64,000 nucleotides of DNA, taken from NCBI GenBank assembly GCA_949825065.1, contig OX463863.1, forward strand, positions 21,538,251-21,602,250, in the 5' to 3' direction. The notes beneath the pieces were generated by a model, which saw nothing but the letters and a program-made list of their open reading frames with translations, ran no database searches and was not told the origin of the DNA. Source of the DNA: Odontocerum albicorne (Eukaryota > Arthropoda > Insecta > Trichoptera > Odontoceridae). Position 1 is the first letter of the stretch. Each line of letters begins with the position of its first letter. Shown here one piece after another: positions 21,323 to 32,385 of this stretch. The position numbers and the translations under genes were made by a program.

Positions 21323-22989
21323 ATGGCATCAAAAGTTATGTACGACCTAAACAATCCTAGGGATGTTTTGAAAATTCATGAAATTTTGTTTGATGCCTGT
21401 GATGATGTTATTGAATCCAACCTAGTGGATAATGAAGATCCTGGGCCAAGTACGTCATGGAAAGATGTTAATAGCCCAGACTTAGAAGAAGAAGATCATG
21501 GCACTGATGCAGAGGAAGAAATTGAAATTAGAGAGGAAGACTATCACGGAGCAGAGTGACACCGATACGACTTCTGATGACGAAGATGACAACGACTCCT
21601 TTATTTGTAATAGGAAAAAGGTTATAGAAACCATTTCTTGGAAGAAAACTCCCCTAACCAACCGCAGAAAAACAGAGAAACACAATTTGGTGACGAAGCT
21701 TCCAGGTGTAATTGGAAAGGCCAAAAACTTTGACACCATTTCCGATAAGTGGTTGTGTTTGTTTGATGAGAACATGTTAGATATTTTAGTATCGTTTACA
21801 AATCAATATATTGAAAATGTACGCATCAAGTTTTCACGTGAAAGGGATGCACTGCACTACCTACAGATAAAGGGATGCACTGCACTGCCTACAGATAAAG
21901 GGATGCACTGCACTGCCTACAGATAAAGGGATGCACTGCACTACCTACAGATAAAGGGATGAACTGCACTACCTACAGATAAAGGGATGCACTGCACTAC
22001 CTACAGATAAAGGGATGCACTGCACTACCTACAGATAAAGGGATGCACTGCACTGCCTACAGATAAAGGGATGCACTGCACTGCCTACAGATAAAGGGAT
22101 GCACTGCACTGCCTACAGATAAAACAGAAATAAAAGCCCTTATCGGACTTTTGAACCTATTTGGTACGTATAAAGCTGGAAGACTTAACCTTGTACTCAT
22201 AGATGTATGGGATAATAACGGGTTTGGTATTGAAATCTTTCGTATGACTATGTGTCTTCAAAGGTTTCGCTTTTTACTTAGGACACTGAGATTTGACGAT
22301 AGAGAAACTCGTCGAGAGCGAAAAATCATAAACCGGATAGCGCCTATTCGTGATATCTTTGATAAATTCGTGAAAAACTGTCAAATTTGTTATTCAGTGG
22401 GTACAGATGTCACAATTGATGAAAAATTAGAGGCCTTCAGAGGCCGATGCAATTTCATTCGATACATACCATCAAAGCCAGCAAAATACGGCATTAAAAT
22501 ATTTAAAATCGGAGTTGACATGGTCGACAAGATGTGTGCCGCCTACAATGTCCAAAGAGGCACAAGAAGATGGCCAATGGTCGTATTTTACTCAATTTTG
22601 AACATAGCAGGAATCAATTCTCAAATAATATATATATAGGGAATAACAATAGTGTGTCACGACGTCGAATATATTTGCAACAACTGGGAAGAGAATAAAT
22701 TCATGGCCAGTTGGTAAAAAGATCTTTGATATCCGACTTACCATGGACGCTGAGTGCACGGATAAAAGAAATTGTACATGAGAATAAACCGTCGGAAATA
22801 GAAAGAGACAATACATCAAGAAACGATAATGAAGGGCGTCAAAGATGCAAACCATGCCTAGCTTCAAAGAAAAGAAGGTTAACAAAATATTCCTGTCAAA
22901 CCTGTGGGCTGTATTTGTGCCTGCAGCATTGTGCATTTATTTGCTCTGAAGGTTGTAATACTACAGTTCATAATGAAGATACTGAATAG
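21323..22989 (+). pseudogene. piggyBac transposase with minisatellite and deletion
   Basis: The ATG at 21323 follows a likely 5'-UTR intron (GTAAGT near 21056, TTTCAG near 21315). An acidic N-terminus is split by a frameshift near 21500. A 28-bp minisatellite interrupts the frame at 21844-22123. The core resumes with TDKTEIKALIGLL and holds TIDEKLEAFRG with the first catalytic Asp. KYGIKIFKI then runs straight into GVDMVDKM, which is the region of the third Asp, so roughly a hundred residues with the second Asp are deleted. A C-terminal cysteine-rich domain (CKPC...CQTCGLYLCLQHC) is kept after more frame changes to 22989. The protein is inactive. Confidence 0.85.
21844..22123. repeat. minisatellite, 28 bp x 10
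   Basis: Ten head-to-tail units of GGGATGCACTGCACTACCTA plus CAGATAAA, differing mainly by ACTACC/ACTGCC. The unit length is not a multiple of three, so each unit shifts the transposase frame. Confidence 0.95.
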
Positions 22990-23315
22990 TTTTTATGTTT
23001 TATTATTATGTTATGTGTCACTCTGAAGCTATTAGTTCCTTATTGATAATAAAAAATGTTGATAAGAAAATAATAATAAAAATAAGCTTTAAGGTATTCG
23101 AAAGTTTTTTTATTTATTTTTTGTTTTTTTTTTTCTGCCTACATGTTTAGGTAACTGTACAATAAATTTGTATATTGTCATTTTCTCTCTATAAAACATT
23201 AAAAAAAAAAGATCAATGCGAATATTTCTGATGGTACATTAAGTGTGTGTATCTTGGATCTCACAGATCCAACGCGACAAGTGATGTGTGAGCAAGGGGT
23301 GCGACTAACGTAGAG

Positions 23316-24224
23316 TTAATAAATGGACCACTATTAGCTAGTTTACAAAAATAATTTTTCTCAGGTCAGAGTGTTCAAGATTAAAGGTATTTTTTGAAAT
23401 TTATTTATACATGACAAGAAATATACACAATTGGCGAAAACCCAACAGGTAATTAAATTTGGACACACAATTTTAATGAATCTGGGTTTGTTGCCTTTCG
23501 TTTGTCGTGTCCCCAGTAACGTAGGTGTTGCCTGTATTTCATTGTGTGTAAGTAAAAAATTAAATGTAAAGTTTTACTGAAAACAGATATTAAAAAAGAA
23601 GTTTGTTATTTTGATTTATGACATGAGGAATCGCTGAGATACTTAAAATGTTAAAAACCATCATTCCTAAATATTTGGTCTAATTTCACATTCAAATTTG
23701 ACTTAAAAATTTAAAAGGACTTCCGGAGAGCACAATATTTATTTAAATATGAGGTGTGGTGTAAATAAACATGGTAAATCATTAAAAATATTCATGATAA
23801 TGCTATTATAATCGTCATCGTAGTCGAGGATCCCTTCGCCACACCAACGTCAATCATGAATCATTCTTTCATGGCGATCAAGTGATCTTCTGTGAGAAAC
23901 CAGCCCGATCCTAGATGCGCATTCCCTCCCGCAAATGTCCCAGACATGTGGATCCTGCTGAGCCACCTGGTCATGCGGATACATATTCGCAGCACGCTGA
24001 CTTTCTCACAAGTCTAGCTGCTGAAACGCCATCAGCCCTAGAGCATACGGCTCTCCACCCCTCACGGTCCTGAGCCGCCCGTTCCGCTCCCAGATCTCAG
24101 GCGCCCCACACAAAGTAAGCGACTCACGCAGACTGCCTTTATAGCGCTTCCTCTGCCCACCAACTCTTCACTTGCCCACCACTTACCTGTACAAGACGCG
24201 TTTTGAGAGTCTGTAATTGCCCGT
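23316..24224. other. duplicated flank plus G+C-richer segment of unknown origin
   Basis: Bases 23338-23710 match 2516-2884. Bases about 23790-24225 are richer in G+C, hold no long frame and have no second copy in the window; the first unit lacks this part between two AATT sites. No gene is supported. Confidence 0.5.
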
Positions 24225-24468
24225 GCTTTTCACATGCCCAGTCCGCAATTTTACCTTTACAACCATATCTTCTATAGGTTTACAGTTGGAGCCTTGCAGG
24301 ACTGAAACATTGGTGACGTAATCACTCAAGTGGATCCGAAAAATTCGGTGAAGGAAACGCTGTTAAAACATTACAAGGCTTTTAATGTGCCTTCTATAGG
24401 GAACCCAAATCTCAGACCGATAGAGAAGTGTGGGGAGGACCACAGTCTCGTAGACTGATATATTTGTA

Positions 24469-25794
24469 TTAGGTGTGAACATAAGTTGTGTCCGTTTTTT
24501 TCCAAATTTAAAAATGAGCACCAAAAGTAAAACAAAATGGTAAAGGTTATACGTCATTCGAAAGAAAATTTTCTGCTCTACAAGATATTGTATTTGCTTT
24601 AAGGTCACATGTATTATTTTATTTGATTACATACCTTCAAAATGGAATGTCAAGTAGACGAAAGTGAGCATTTTCGACACCTCCTGTTTGCGTTCAATCG
24701 AGGAAATAAAGCTGCCAGAGCTGCTCGCGATATTTGCAAAGTGTACGGTGAAGATGCTACGAATTAAAGGACTACTCGTCGATGGTTTTTGCGTTTCAAA
24801 GACGGTAATTTCGACCAGAAAGACTTGGAGCGTTCCAGACGACTAGTGGACTTCGCTGAGGACCACTTATACCATAATATTCATGAAGATCCCCTTCAAA
24901 CCACCGTAGAATTGGCTGAGCAAATGAATTGTAGTCACATGACTGTATACAGGCGTCTTAAATCAACGAAAAAAGTCCAGAAGTTCGGCGATTGGGTTCC
25001 GCATGTTTTGAGTGAAAACCACAAAAATCAACGTTCCATAATTTCTGCTGGTTTGCTCGCGTGTCATCGAGCTACGCATGGCCACAAGCAAAGGTTCCTT
25101 TACCGCATCATTACTGGTGATGAACAATGGTGCCTTTATGTGAATATGAAGAAACTGAGAGAATGGGCGAGTTATGGTCAACAAGCAACGCCCAGAGCGA
25201 AACAAGGCTTGCATCCGCGCAAGACGATGATTTGCATCAGGTGGGATTGGCAAGGCGTCACCCACTACGAGATACTTGAACGCAATCAGACCGTCAACGC
25301 GAAGCTATACATTCTGCAAATGCAGCGGCTCAACACTGCAATTCAACAAAAAAGGCCGGATCGGCAATATGGCGTTATTCTGCAACACGATAACGCCCGC
25401 CCTCATTACGAAAAATGCCATTCAAACGCATGGTTTGGAAGTCCTGCTGCACCCTCCATATTCTCCAGACCTCGCGCCGTGTATTTCCACCTTTTCCGGT
25501 CGCTTTCAAACAATTTGCGCGGCGTTTCCTTCGATAATAACGTCAAATTGCGGACATGGTTGGACGAAATCCTCATGTCAAGACTGGATGGTTTTTATCG
25601 CACAGGCATTGAAAAACTTGTAGGACGTTGGCAAGAAGTTGTAAATAATAAAGGAGAATACATTATTGACTAATATTGTTGTAAAATAATGAAGAAGAAT
25701 ACATTATTGACTAATTTGTTGTAATTTTTGTTTTGTTGTGTCCTCTTTTTCTCTTCATTAGGAAAAAACGGACACAACTTATGTTAGTACCCAA
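24469..25794 (+). mobile_element. mariner element in RT fragment
   Basis: Terminal repeats TTAGGTGTGAACATAAGTTG and, inward from 25794, TTGGGTACTAACATAAGTTG are flanked by TA (24467-24468, 25795-25796). The element is 1326 bp, which is standard for mariner. A 5' fragment of the same insertion survives at 3136-3645. Confidence 0.92.
24642..25673 (+). pseudogene. mariner transposase, broken
   Basis: The frame starts at ATG 24642 and has a stop after GEDATN near 24765. From 24789 it is open and shows the second helix-turn-helix (NCSHMTVYRRLK), WVPHVL, the first catalytic Asp in ITGDEQW and the second in QHDNARPH. The YSPDLAP region is out of frame and the S-D-Y of the third Asp has been lost. 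The C-terminus returns to frame (LVGRWQEVV) and ends at 25673. The early stop is shared with the copy at 3136, so it is ancestral. Confidence 0.88.
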
Positions 25795-26222
25795 TAGATT
25801 AGGAGATGTCTGCTGTAGAATACTCTGTCATTCAATTTAGCAATAGCCGCAAACGCATTACTGATGCGACTCTTCGGTTCATCATCAAGAGAAAAGTTCG
25901 AAGCCTGGATGATGCCCAGACATGTAAAGTTAGGTACGTTCTCCAGTTGCACACCATTCACTCGAATGTCGGGTGATTGAATCATCTCGTTCCCTGCAGA
26001 ACAGGTTAGCACCTGAGTTTTCTTTACATTTATTTCCAGGCCAAACATCTGATACACCTCTGTATAAACATTGGTGATCTCTCGAAGGTCTTCCTCTGAA
26101 TGCGCAACAAGAGAGCAATCATCCGCATATTGCAGCTCCGTGATGTATGTGTGAGCAACTCTTGTTTGGGCATATAATCTATGCAGATTACGTAGTCCCC
26201 CATCAGTCCTGTATCTCACCAC

Positions 26223-27849
26223 AATTCCTCCGACACAAGTCGTCTGTCAACGATAAACATAAACTGACTTAACAAATTTATAATGCAAGTAGTGGGAGTT
26301 GGAGTAGAGGATTACTGAGAAATGTTTGGTTGGACCAAGTGAATGTAATTTTCTAAGAAAGGTAAGGAGTAAGAAAACAGAATGAGCAGTATGAGAAGAT
26401 ATATGTAGGAGGCGAAGGAAATATGTTTTGTTAGGAAAGTTTGGCACGCTGCCCTCTCTACAACTTTTTTGTTTGTTTCCCAAATGAGTAGAGCAATCTT
26501 GAGGTGAATTTTTACTTAACTTAAGAAACAAAATGTGATGCACAAAACACAATGAATGCTGCCTTTTTTGAGAATGAACCAAACTTCAAATGTTCCATGA
26601 AATAGACTTCTATGATATATGAAGGAAGGCTGAAAAATATTACTCCCAATTTATAATGGTTATCGATAATATAAACCCTTTACTTTTAACAGCTGTTTGG
26701 ATTTAGTGTGTTGGACATTTTTGTGAAAATGGATAATAATATATAAAGCTTCACTCCATGTTAAATTTTTTATTTTGACAATTTACACTCCATAGAAAAA
26801 ACCATAAATGCTAATTCTCGCTCTTTAGCACAGATTGCCTTAATAGATGGAACACTAGCAAATTGCTAACATAAATAATTAATTTTACCCAAAGAGTACC
26901 AGATTTAATTAGTGAAAACAAAAGTTAAATTAGAAAGTTGCACTGATAACAAATATTAAAATATAAGTTTCATATTTAAATGATGGTTTATGACATGAGA
27001 GATCCCTGAGATACTTCAAATACCAAAAACCATCATTTAAAAGTATTTGGTGCACTTCCTTATTTAAATATGACAAAAATTTTAAATTATTTCCGTAAAG
27101 ATCAATATTTACTAAATACAAGGTGTGATGAAAATAAACATGATGAACGTATAAAATTATCCATGTTTTTGTAAGTCTTCAATGCTTCGAGCAGGATTGT
27201 GTAGGTTTAACATCACAATTAGTCTATTGAAAGTTCATCAAATTTTCTCAAACAGTTCATGGTATAACAAGATGTACGGAGCAAGTAGACAACAAATATG
27301 GAAGCTGGATGAAATGAAGACCTGACCTCTCTGTCAACCACAATACTGTAACGTTGTACCATGGCTATTCGCCCACAAGTCAATAAGTGACAAAGCCACC
27401 GAACCATAATTCAGTCATTAAATTAAATAAAAGTTATTTATAAGAACATTCCTGATATTTAATGTATACATTTATAAAAATCATTCCGTTGGCTTTTGAT
27501 AAATATTTTTTCAGTCACTTAATTCCTTACAAAATTACCAGAAAAAAACACATTCTAGATATGAATTCTTTCAAAGTATCAAAGTTTAAGGATTATAAAG
27601 AAAAAATTGCCAATAATTCACGATGTTTTATTATTAATAAAAATAATATTAATCCAGCAGCTATGCAGAATAGCGCAACATAACACAGGCTATTAATTTA
27701 AAAAATCATACGAAAATAGTGCAACTACAAAATATAACACCTGAAAATGATTACAAAAGTTATGAAAACTAGTAGTGAAAAAATAAAAAATGTAGTTTTA
27801 TGCTCCTGCTTTTTCAAACAATTTATTTCTTGATATCTTTAGTTTAAAA
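26223..27849. other. duplicated 3' flank of Z2, no gene seen
   Basis: From 26520 it aligns with 6127-7479. Bases 26250-26520 have no clear partner here and only chance frames. Confidence 0.55.
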
Positions 27850-28805
27850 ATGCAATTCTACAATGGAGTTTGAGTGTTTCTAGACACTATGAGTCCTTGC
27901 ATAAGATATTAGATAACCCTTTTCTAAGAATGTCTTTCCGCAATTTCCGTAGCTTTCAGGGCTCTAATTCACTATGAATCCTTTAATGGTCTATTCAACT
28001 TCAATTGTTTGAGACTGCTTTCCACACTGTCCACAGCTGACAAGTTTTTTTCCATTTTGAATCCTTTCACGGCATTTGTTTGTACAATATTCACAGTTGC
28101 AGGTCTTCCCTCCACCATGAATCCTTTCATGGTAATATATATATCTTTTTTTGAAATTCTTGTCACATTGCCCACAGCTGTAGAGCTTCTCTCCTCTATG
28201 AATTCTAATATGTTTCAAACAATATTTTCTTAAGAATATCTTCACACAATTTCCACAGCTGTAGGGGTTATTTCTAGTATAAATACTTGAATGGCATATT
28301 AAGTAAAAAAAATAATGTTTTCGCACAATTCATACATTTGTAGGGCTTCTTCTTCACCATGAATCCTCAAATGCCGTATTAAATTAGCATTATCAGATAC
28401 TGTCTTCACACATTGTTTACAGCTGTAGGGTTTGTCTCAACTGTGAATTCTTACATGAGATTATAATTTATCTTTTAGTGAAAATATCTTATCACATTGT
28501 CCACAGCTGTAAGGCTTCTCTCCACTATGAATCTTTACGTGAAATAAAATAAAAATTAAGAATGACTTAACAATTTACACAACCATAGGGCTTCTCTCCA
28601 CAAGTATTATTATTATGTTTTAAGCTCAATTTTAGTGTAAATGACATTTTACACTTTTTCAAGCTGCCAGGATTTTTTCAATTATGAATTTTTAATTGCG
28701 TTTTAAACTTGAACTGTTTGAGAACATGTTTCCACAATGTTCAAAGCCATGAGAACGATTTTCAGTTTTTCTTTTCACCATATTGGTTGCTCATATCACC
28801 TAAAT
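27850..28805 (-). pseudogene. decayed zinc-finger exon behind Z2
   Basis: It has the same acceptor and early TGA as 7480-8320. Finger remnants (SCGQCDKNFKKR, GKTCNCEYC, SCGQCGKQSQT) persist in several frames. This copy keeps one extra finger (around 28450-28530) lacking in Z1. Confidence 0.8.
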
Positions 28806-29122
28806 CTAAAAATATATGAAAATTAAGAAAACATCTCTGAATTATATATTTTTTAAATATTGAAGGGTTGAAAAGATAGCTCTTATTATAATAGAGCATT
28901 TCTCAAATTTGAGTTCTTTGATTTATACAACAATTAAGTTGTATTAAATTGTTAACTTCGAAAAAAATTTACATGATTCAGATAAAAACATTTTAACTTT
29001 ATTATTTGCGCTAAGGCTTAACTTGAATCATATTTCAAACAAAATTGAAAAGATTATGTTGTTAAAAATTCATTAAATACGTGAAAACTTATTCAGAAAA
29101 CAATTCAAATATTTATACTCAC

Positions 29123-29377
29123 TCGTTATTTTATGCATGTCACAAACATCAATAGTCTCTGTGTTACTGTCCCGAGCACATTCCTTTTTTATATCCGCTT
29201 CCCGTATGTCCATAGCAAAATCAGGTAATACTGGCGCAGTATCCTCTTCTACATTTTCTTCTTTTATGGGAAAATCTGAATCGATTTGAAAGACCAAGTC
29301 ATGTGAGTGCTTTCGTGAACTCATGACTGAGGTCAAATCTTTGTTGAATGTATCATTCAGTGACTGGGCCTTAAAAT
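29123..29377 (-). CDS. second middle exon behind Z2 (intact)
   Basis: A 255-nt phase-1 exon lies between TTTCCTAG and GTGAGT. It encodes DFKAQSLNDTF and an acidic tail with IKEE and IKKE motifs. It is the intact counterpart of the exon split by the RTE in Z1. The only finger exon after it is dead, so it could serve an alternative end of Z2 or be a relic of a tandem gene copy. Confidence 0.6.
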
Positions 29378-29763
29378 CTAGGAAAAAACATACAAATTCA
29401 AATCTTCTGAAGCAAAAAAAACAAAAAGATGATATATCTTATACATTATACACAAAATGAAACTATTTTCTTCGACTTCAACTCCGTTAACAAGTCTAAG
29501 CTGATAAAAAGGCCAACACAGCCTTCATAGAGCTTTCTTATCTTAATATGGTAGGGCTTTGCAGCTAGTATGATGTGACTCAAAAAGATTGTTTGGCAGA
29601 ATGCTCAAGACTCGATGGTACAGTTATTATCTGTAATAGATAGAAGTTTGGCAAAGAAGAAAAATAAGAAGAAAGATAAGGTTTGGTTATCATCAGCAAA
29701 AACACCTTATATTTTATGTACTTCAGATGACATTGACAAATTTTTTATAAGTTTCAATTTATT

Positions 29764-31100
29764 TCAAAATTTATATGATGTATATGTGATAATGTCTTTA
29801 CCATATTGTCCACAGCTGTAAGGCTTCTCTGCACTATGAATCCTTTCATGTAATTTTAATTTTTCTTTTTGTATGAATGTCTTATCACATTGTCCACAGC
29901 TGTAAGGCTTCTCTCCACTATGAATCCTTTTATGAGATTTTAAATTACCTATTTGTGAGAATGTCTTATCACATTGTCCACAGCTGTAAGGCTTCCCTCC
30001 ACTATGACTCCTTTCATGAGATTTTAAATTACCTATTTGTGAGAATGTCTTATCACATTGTCCACAGCTGTAAGGCTTCTCTGCACTATGAATCCTTTCA
30101 TGAGATTTTAAATGACTTTTTTGTCCGAATGTCTTATCACATTGTCCACAGCTGTAAGGCTTCTCTGCACTATGAATCCTTTCATGAGATTTTAAATGAC
30201 CTTTTTGTGAGAATGTCTTATCGCATTGTCCACAGCTGTAAGGCTTCTCTCCACTATGACTCCTTTCATGACGTTTTAAAGTGTCTATTCGTGAGAATGT
30301 TTTATCACATTGTTCACAGCTGTAAGGCTTCTCTCTACTATGAATCTTTTCATGAGATTTTAATCCACATTTATATGAGAATGTCTTATTACATTGTCCA
30401 CAGCTGTAAGACTTCTCTCCACTATGAATCCTTTTATGAGATTTTAAATGACCTATTTGTGAGAATGTCTTATCACATTGTTCACAGCTGTAAGGCTTCT
30501 CTCCACTATGCATCCTTTCATGACATTTTAAATTACTTCTGTGTGAGAATGTCTTATCACATTGTTCACAGCTGTAAGGCTTCTCTCCACTATGAATCCT
30601 TTCATGAAATTTTAAATTATCTATTCCTGGGAATGTCTTATCACATTGTCCACAGCTGTAAGGCTTCTCTCCACTGTGAATCCTTTCATGTAATTTTAAT
30701 TTAGATTTTTGTGAGAATGTCTTATCACATTGTCCACAGCTGTAAGGCTTTTCTCCACTATGACTAAGTTCATGATATTTTAAATTACCTCTTTGTGAGA
30801 ATGTCTTATCACATTGTTCACAGCTGTAAGGCTTCTCTCCACTATGAATCCTTTCATGAGATTTTAAATTACCTATTCGTGAGAATGTCTTATCACATTG
30901 TCCACAGCTGTAAGGCTTCTCTCCACTATGAATACTTTCATGACATTTTAAATGACCTATTCGTGAGAATGTCTTATCACATTGTCCACAGCTGTAAGAC
31001 TTTTTTTCACTATGAATCCTTTCATGGGATTTTAAATTACCTATTTGTGAGAATGTCTTATTACATTGTCCACATTTGTAAGGCTTCTCTCCACCTGAAT
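29764..31100 (-). CDS. Z2 zinc-finger exon (15 fingers)
   Basis: The exon starts after AG at 31101 and goes directly into a GGEKPYKC linker, so the degenerate first finger of Z1/Z3 is missing. The frame stays open for 445 codons, with fifteen standard 28-residue C2H2 fingers and a broken last one (CGQYGKDI) before the stop. The cores differ from Z1: among others QIGNL, RIGHL, RIGNL, QRGNL, QKSKL, RIDTL and QKSHL. Several linkers read HSAEKPYSC instead of HSGEKPYSC. An AATAAA overlaps the end of the frame. Summed with its two upstream exons the gene has 580 codons, and it is the cleanest complete copy. Expected role: nuclear DNA binding; target unknown. Confidence 0.9.
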
Positions 31101-31422
31101 CTAAAAATATATGAGAATTAAGAAAACATCTCTGAATTATATATTTTCTAAATATTGTTGATAGGGTTGAAAAAATAGATCTTAGTTCTTTTGTAATAAA
31201 GCATTTCTCAAATTTGAGTTATTTGATTCATACAACAATTAACTTGTTAATTGTTAACTAAGAAAATAATTTACAGAGTAACGATAATAATATTTTAACT
31301 TTATTATTTGCGCTAAGGCTTAACTTGAATACTATTTCAATAAAAAATAATATTTATGTTGTTAAAAATTTTATGAATACGCGAAAACTTATTCAGATTC
31401 CAATTAAAATAATTATACTCAC

Positions 31423-31647
31423 TCGTGATTGCATGTGTGTCTCGAGCACATTCCTTTTTTATATCCGCTTCCTGTATGTCCATAGCAAAATCAGGGAATA
31501 CTGGCGCAGTATCCTCTTCTACATTTTCTTCTTTTATGGGAAAATCTGAATCGATTTGAAAGACCAAGTCATGCGAGTGCTTTTGTGAACTCGTGACTGA
31601 GGTTCTTTCTTTATTGAATGTATCATAAGATGGCTGGGCTTTAATAT
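31423..31647 (-). CDS. Z2 middle exon
   Basis: A 225-nt phase-1 exon begins DIKAQPSYDTF and contains IKEE and IKKE motifs. Compared with other copies the segment between ECARD and THAIT is shorter by about ten residues. The exon combines a 5' half like 17471-17582 with a 3' half like 16732-16989, so it reflects either the ancestral form or a recombination. Confidence 0.8.
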
Positions 31648-32385
31648 CTATGAAAAAACATACAAGTTCAAATCTTCTGAAGTAATAAAACAAATAGATA
31701 ATATAATATCAACAACTTGAAACCTCGTTTCTTTCACTTTCTGTTAATAAGTCTGAACTGACAATAAGGCCAACACAGCACTCATAGAGCTATCTTATCT
31801 TAATATGGCAGTGCTTTTTAGCTACTATTATGTGACTCAAGAAGATTATTGGGGCGCATTCGCAAGAAGAACCACAAGAAGATTGATGATTCAGTTAAGT
31901 TCCAAGTTAGGGGCAGAAGAAAAATAAGGCTGAGGGTTTGGTTCTCATCAGCAGAAATACCTTATATTTTATGGTCTTCATATGCTATTGATTAATTTTA
32001 TATCCATTTTAATGCCAAGGATGGAATTATCTTCATAATTAATCAGCACCGTACAGGCCAGCATGGTAATGTAAGTGTTAAAAATGTTGAGTTTATATTA
32101 CCAATTTGACATATGATTCTAATTTTTAACAATTAGTACAGATACTGCCATCTCTGTAGTAGATCATGAATAGTAGTAGATATCTCTGTAGTAGATCTAT
32201 TTATCAGCCACTTTGTGTTGCCTGTTGGCGTGTCAGTTTTTAAAAGTCGTATTCTCATATTTTATACAAACTCTGTGTTGCATTATTTTTTGGAAGTAGT
32301 TTATACAAAGAACCAAATTAAAGTTGTGCATTGCGTTTCACATTTTATATTCTTTAAGTGTAGTGATATTGAATACAATATAATA
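31648..32385. other. Z2 intron 1, proximal part
   Basis: Aligned with 17583-18360. No additional gene. Small tandem duplication near 32155-32200 (AGTAGTAGAT boxes). Confidence 0.6.

Larger units (their letters stand above)
20851..23315 (+). mobile_element. piggyBac-like element 2
   Basis: TTAA duplications at 20847-20850 and 23316-23319 flank ends CACTACGTGGTCGC and, read inward from 23315, CTCTACGTTAGTCGC. The left TTAA was created by the preceding MITE insertion (TTA duplication plus A). Boxes of the type GGATCTGAGAGATCC recur near both ends. The element is absent from the right arm and from the first unit. Confidence 0.88.
24225..26222 (-). mobile_element. non-LTR retrotransposon RT fragment, split by mariner
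   Basis: On the minus strand, 25797-26222 encodes the RT palm segment with LQYADDCSLVAHSEEDL (the YADD catalytic box) and the following thumb-like VKKTQVL stretch. After the mariner, 24225-24466 continues with LLYRSEIWVPYRRH and RFLHRIF. The 5' part of the element and its endonuclease are absent. Several frame changes show decay. The exact clade cannot be settled from this piece. Confidence 0.75.

Noticed and set aside
29877..31121. Long plus-strand frames with repeated [17 protein letters not shown] units
   Set aside because: They are the exact antisense of the zinc-finger arrays. The regular 28-residue period is imposed by the fingers, and the frames have no independent splice or start support. 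The same holds at 15319-16290 and 51886-52773.
15206..31121. 84-bp periodic arrays resembling a CRISPR or satellite
   Set aside because: The period is that of C2H2 fingers, and the frame is open with conserved Cys and His. The variation lies in helix codons, not in spacers.
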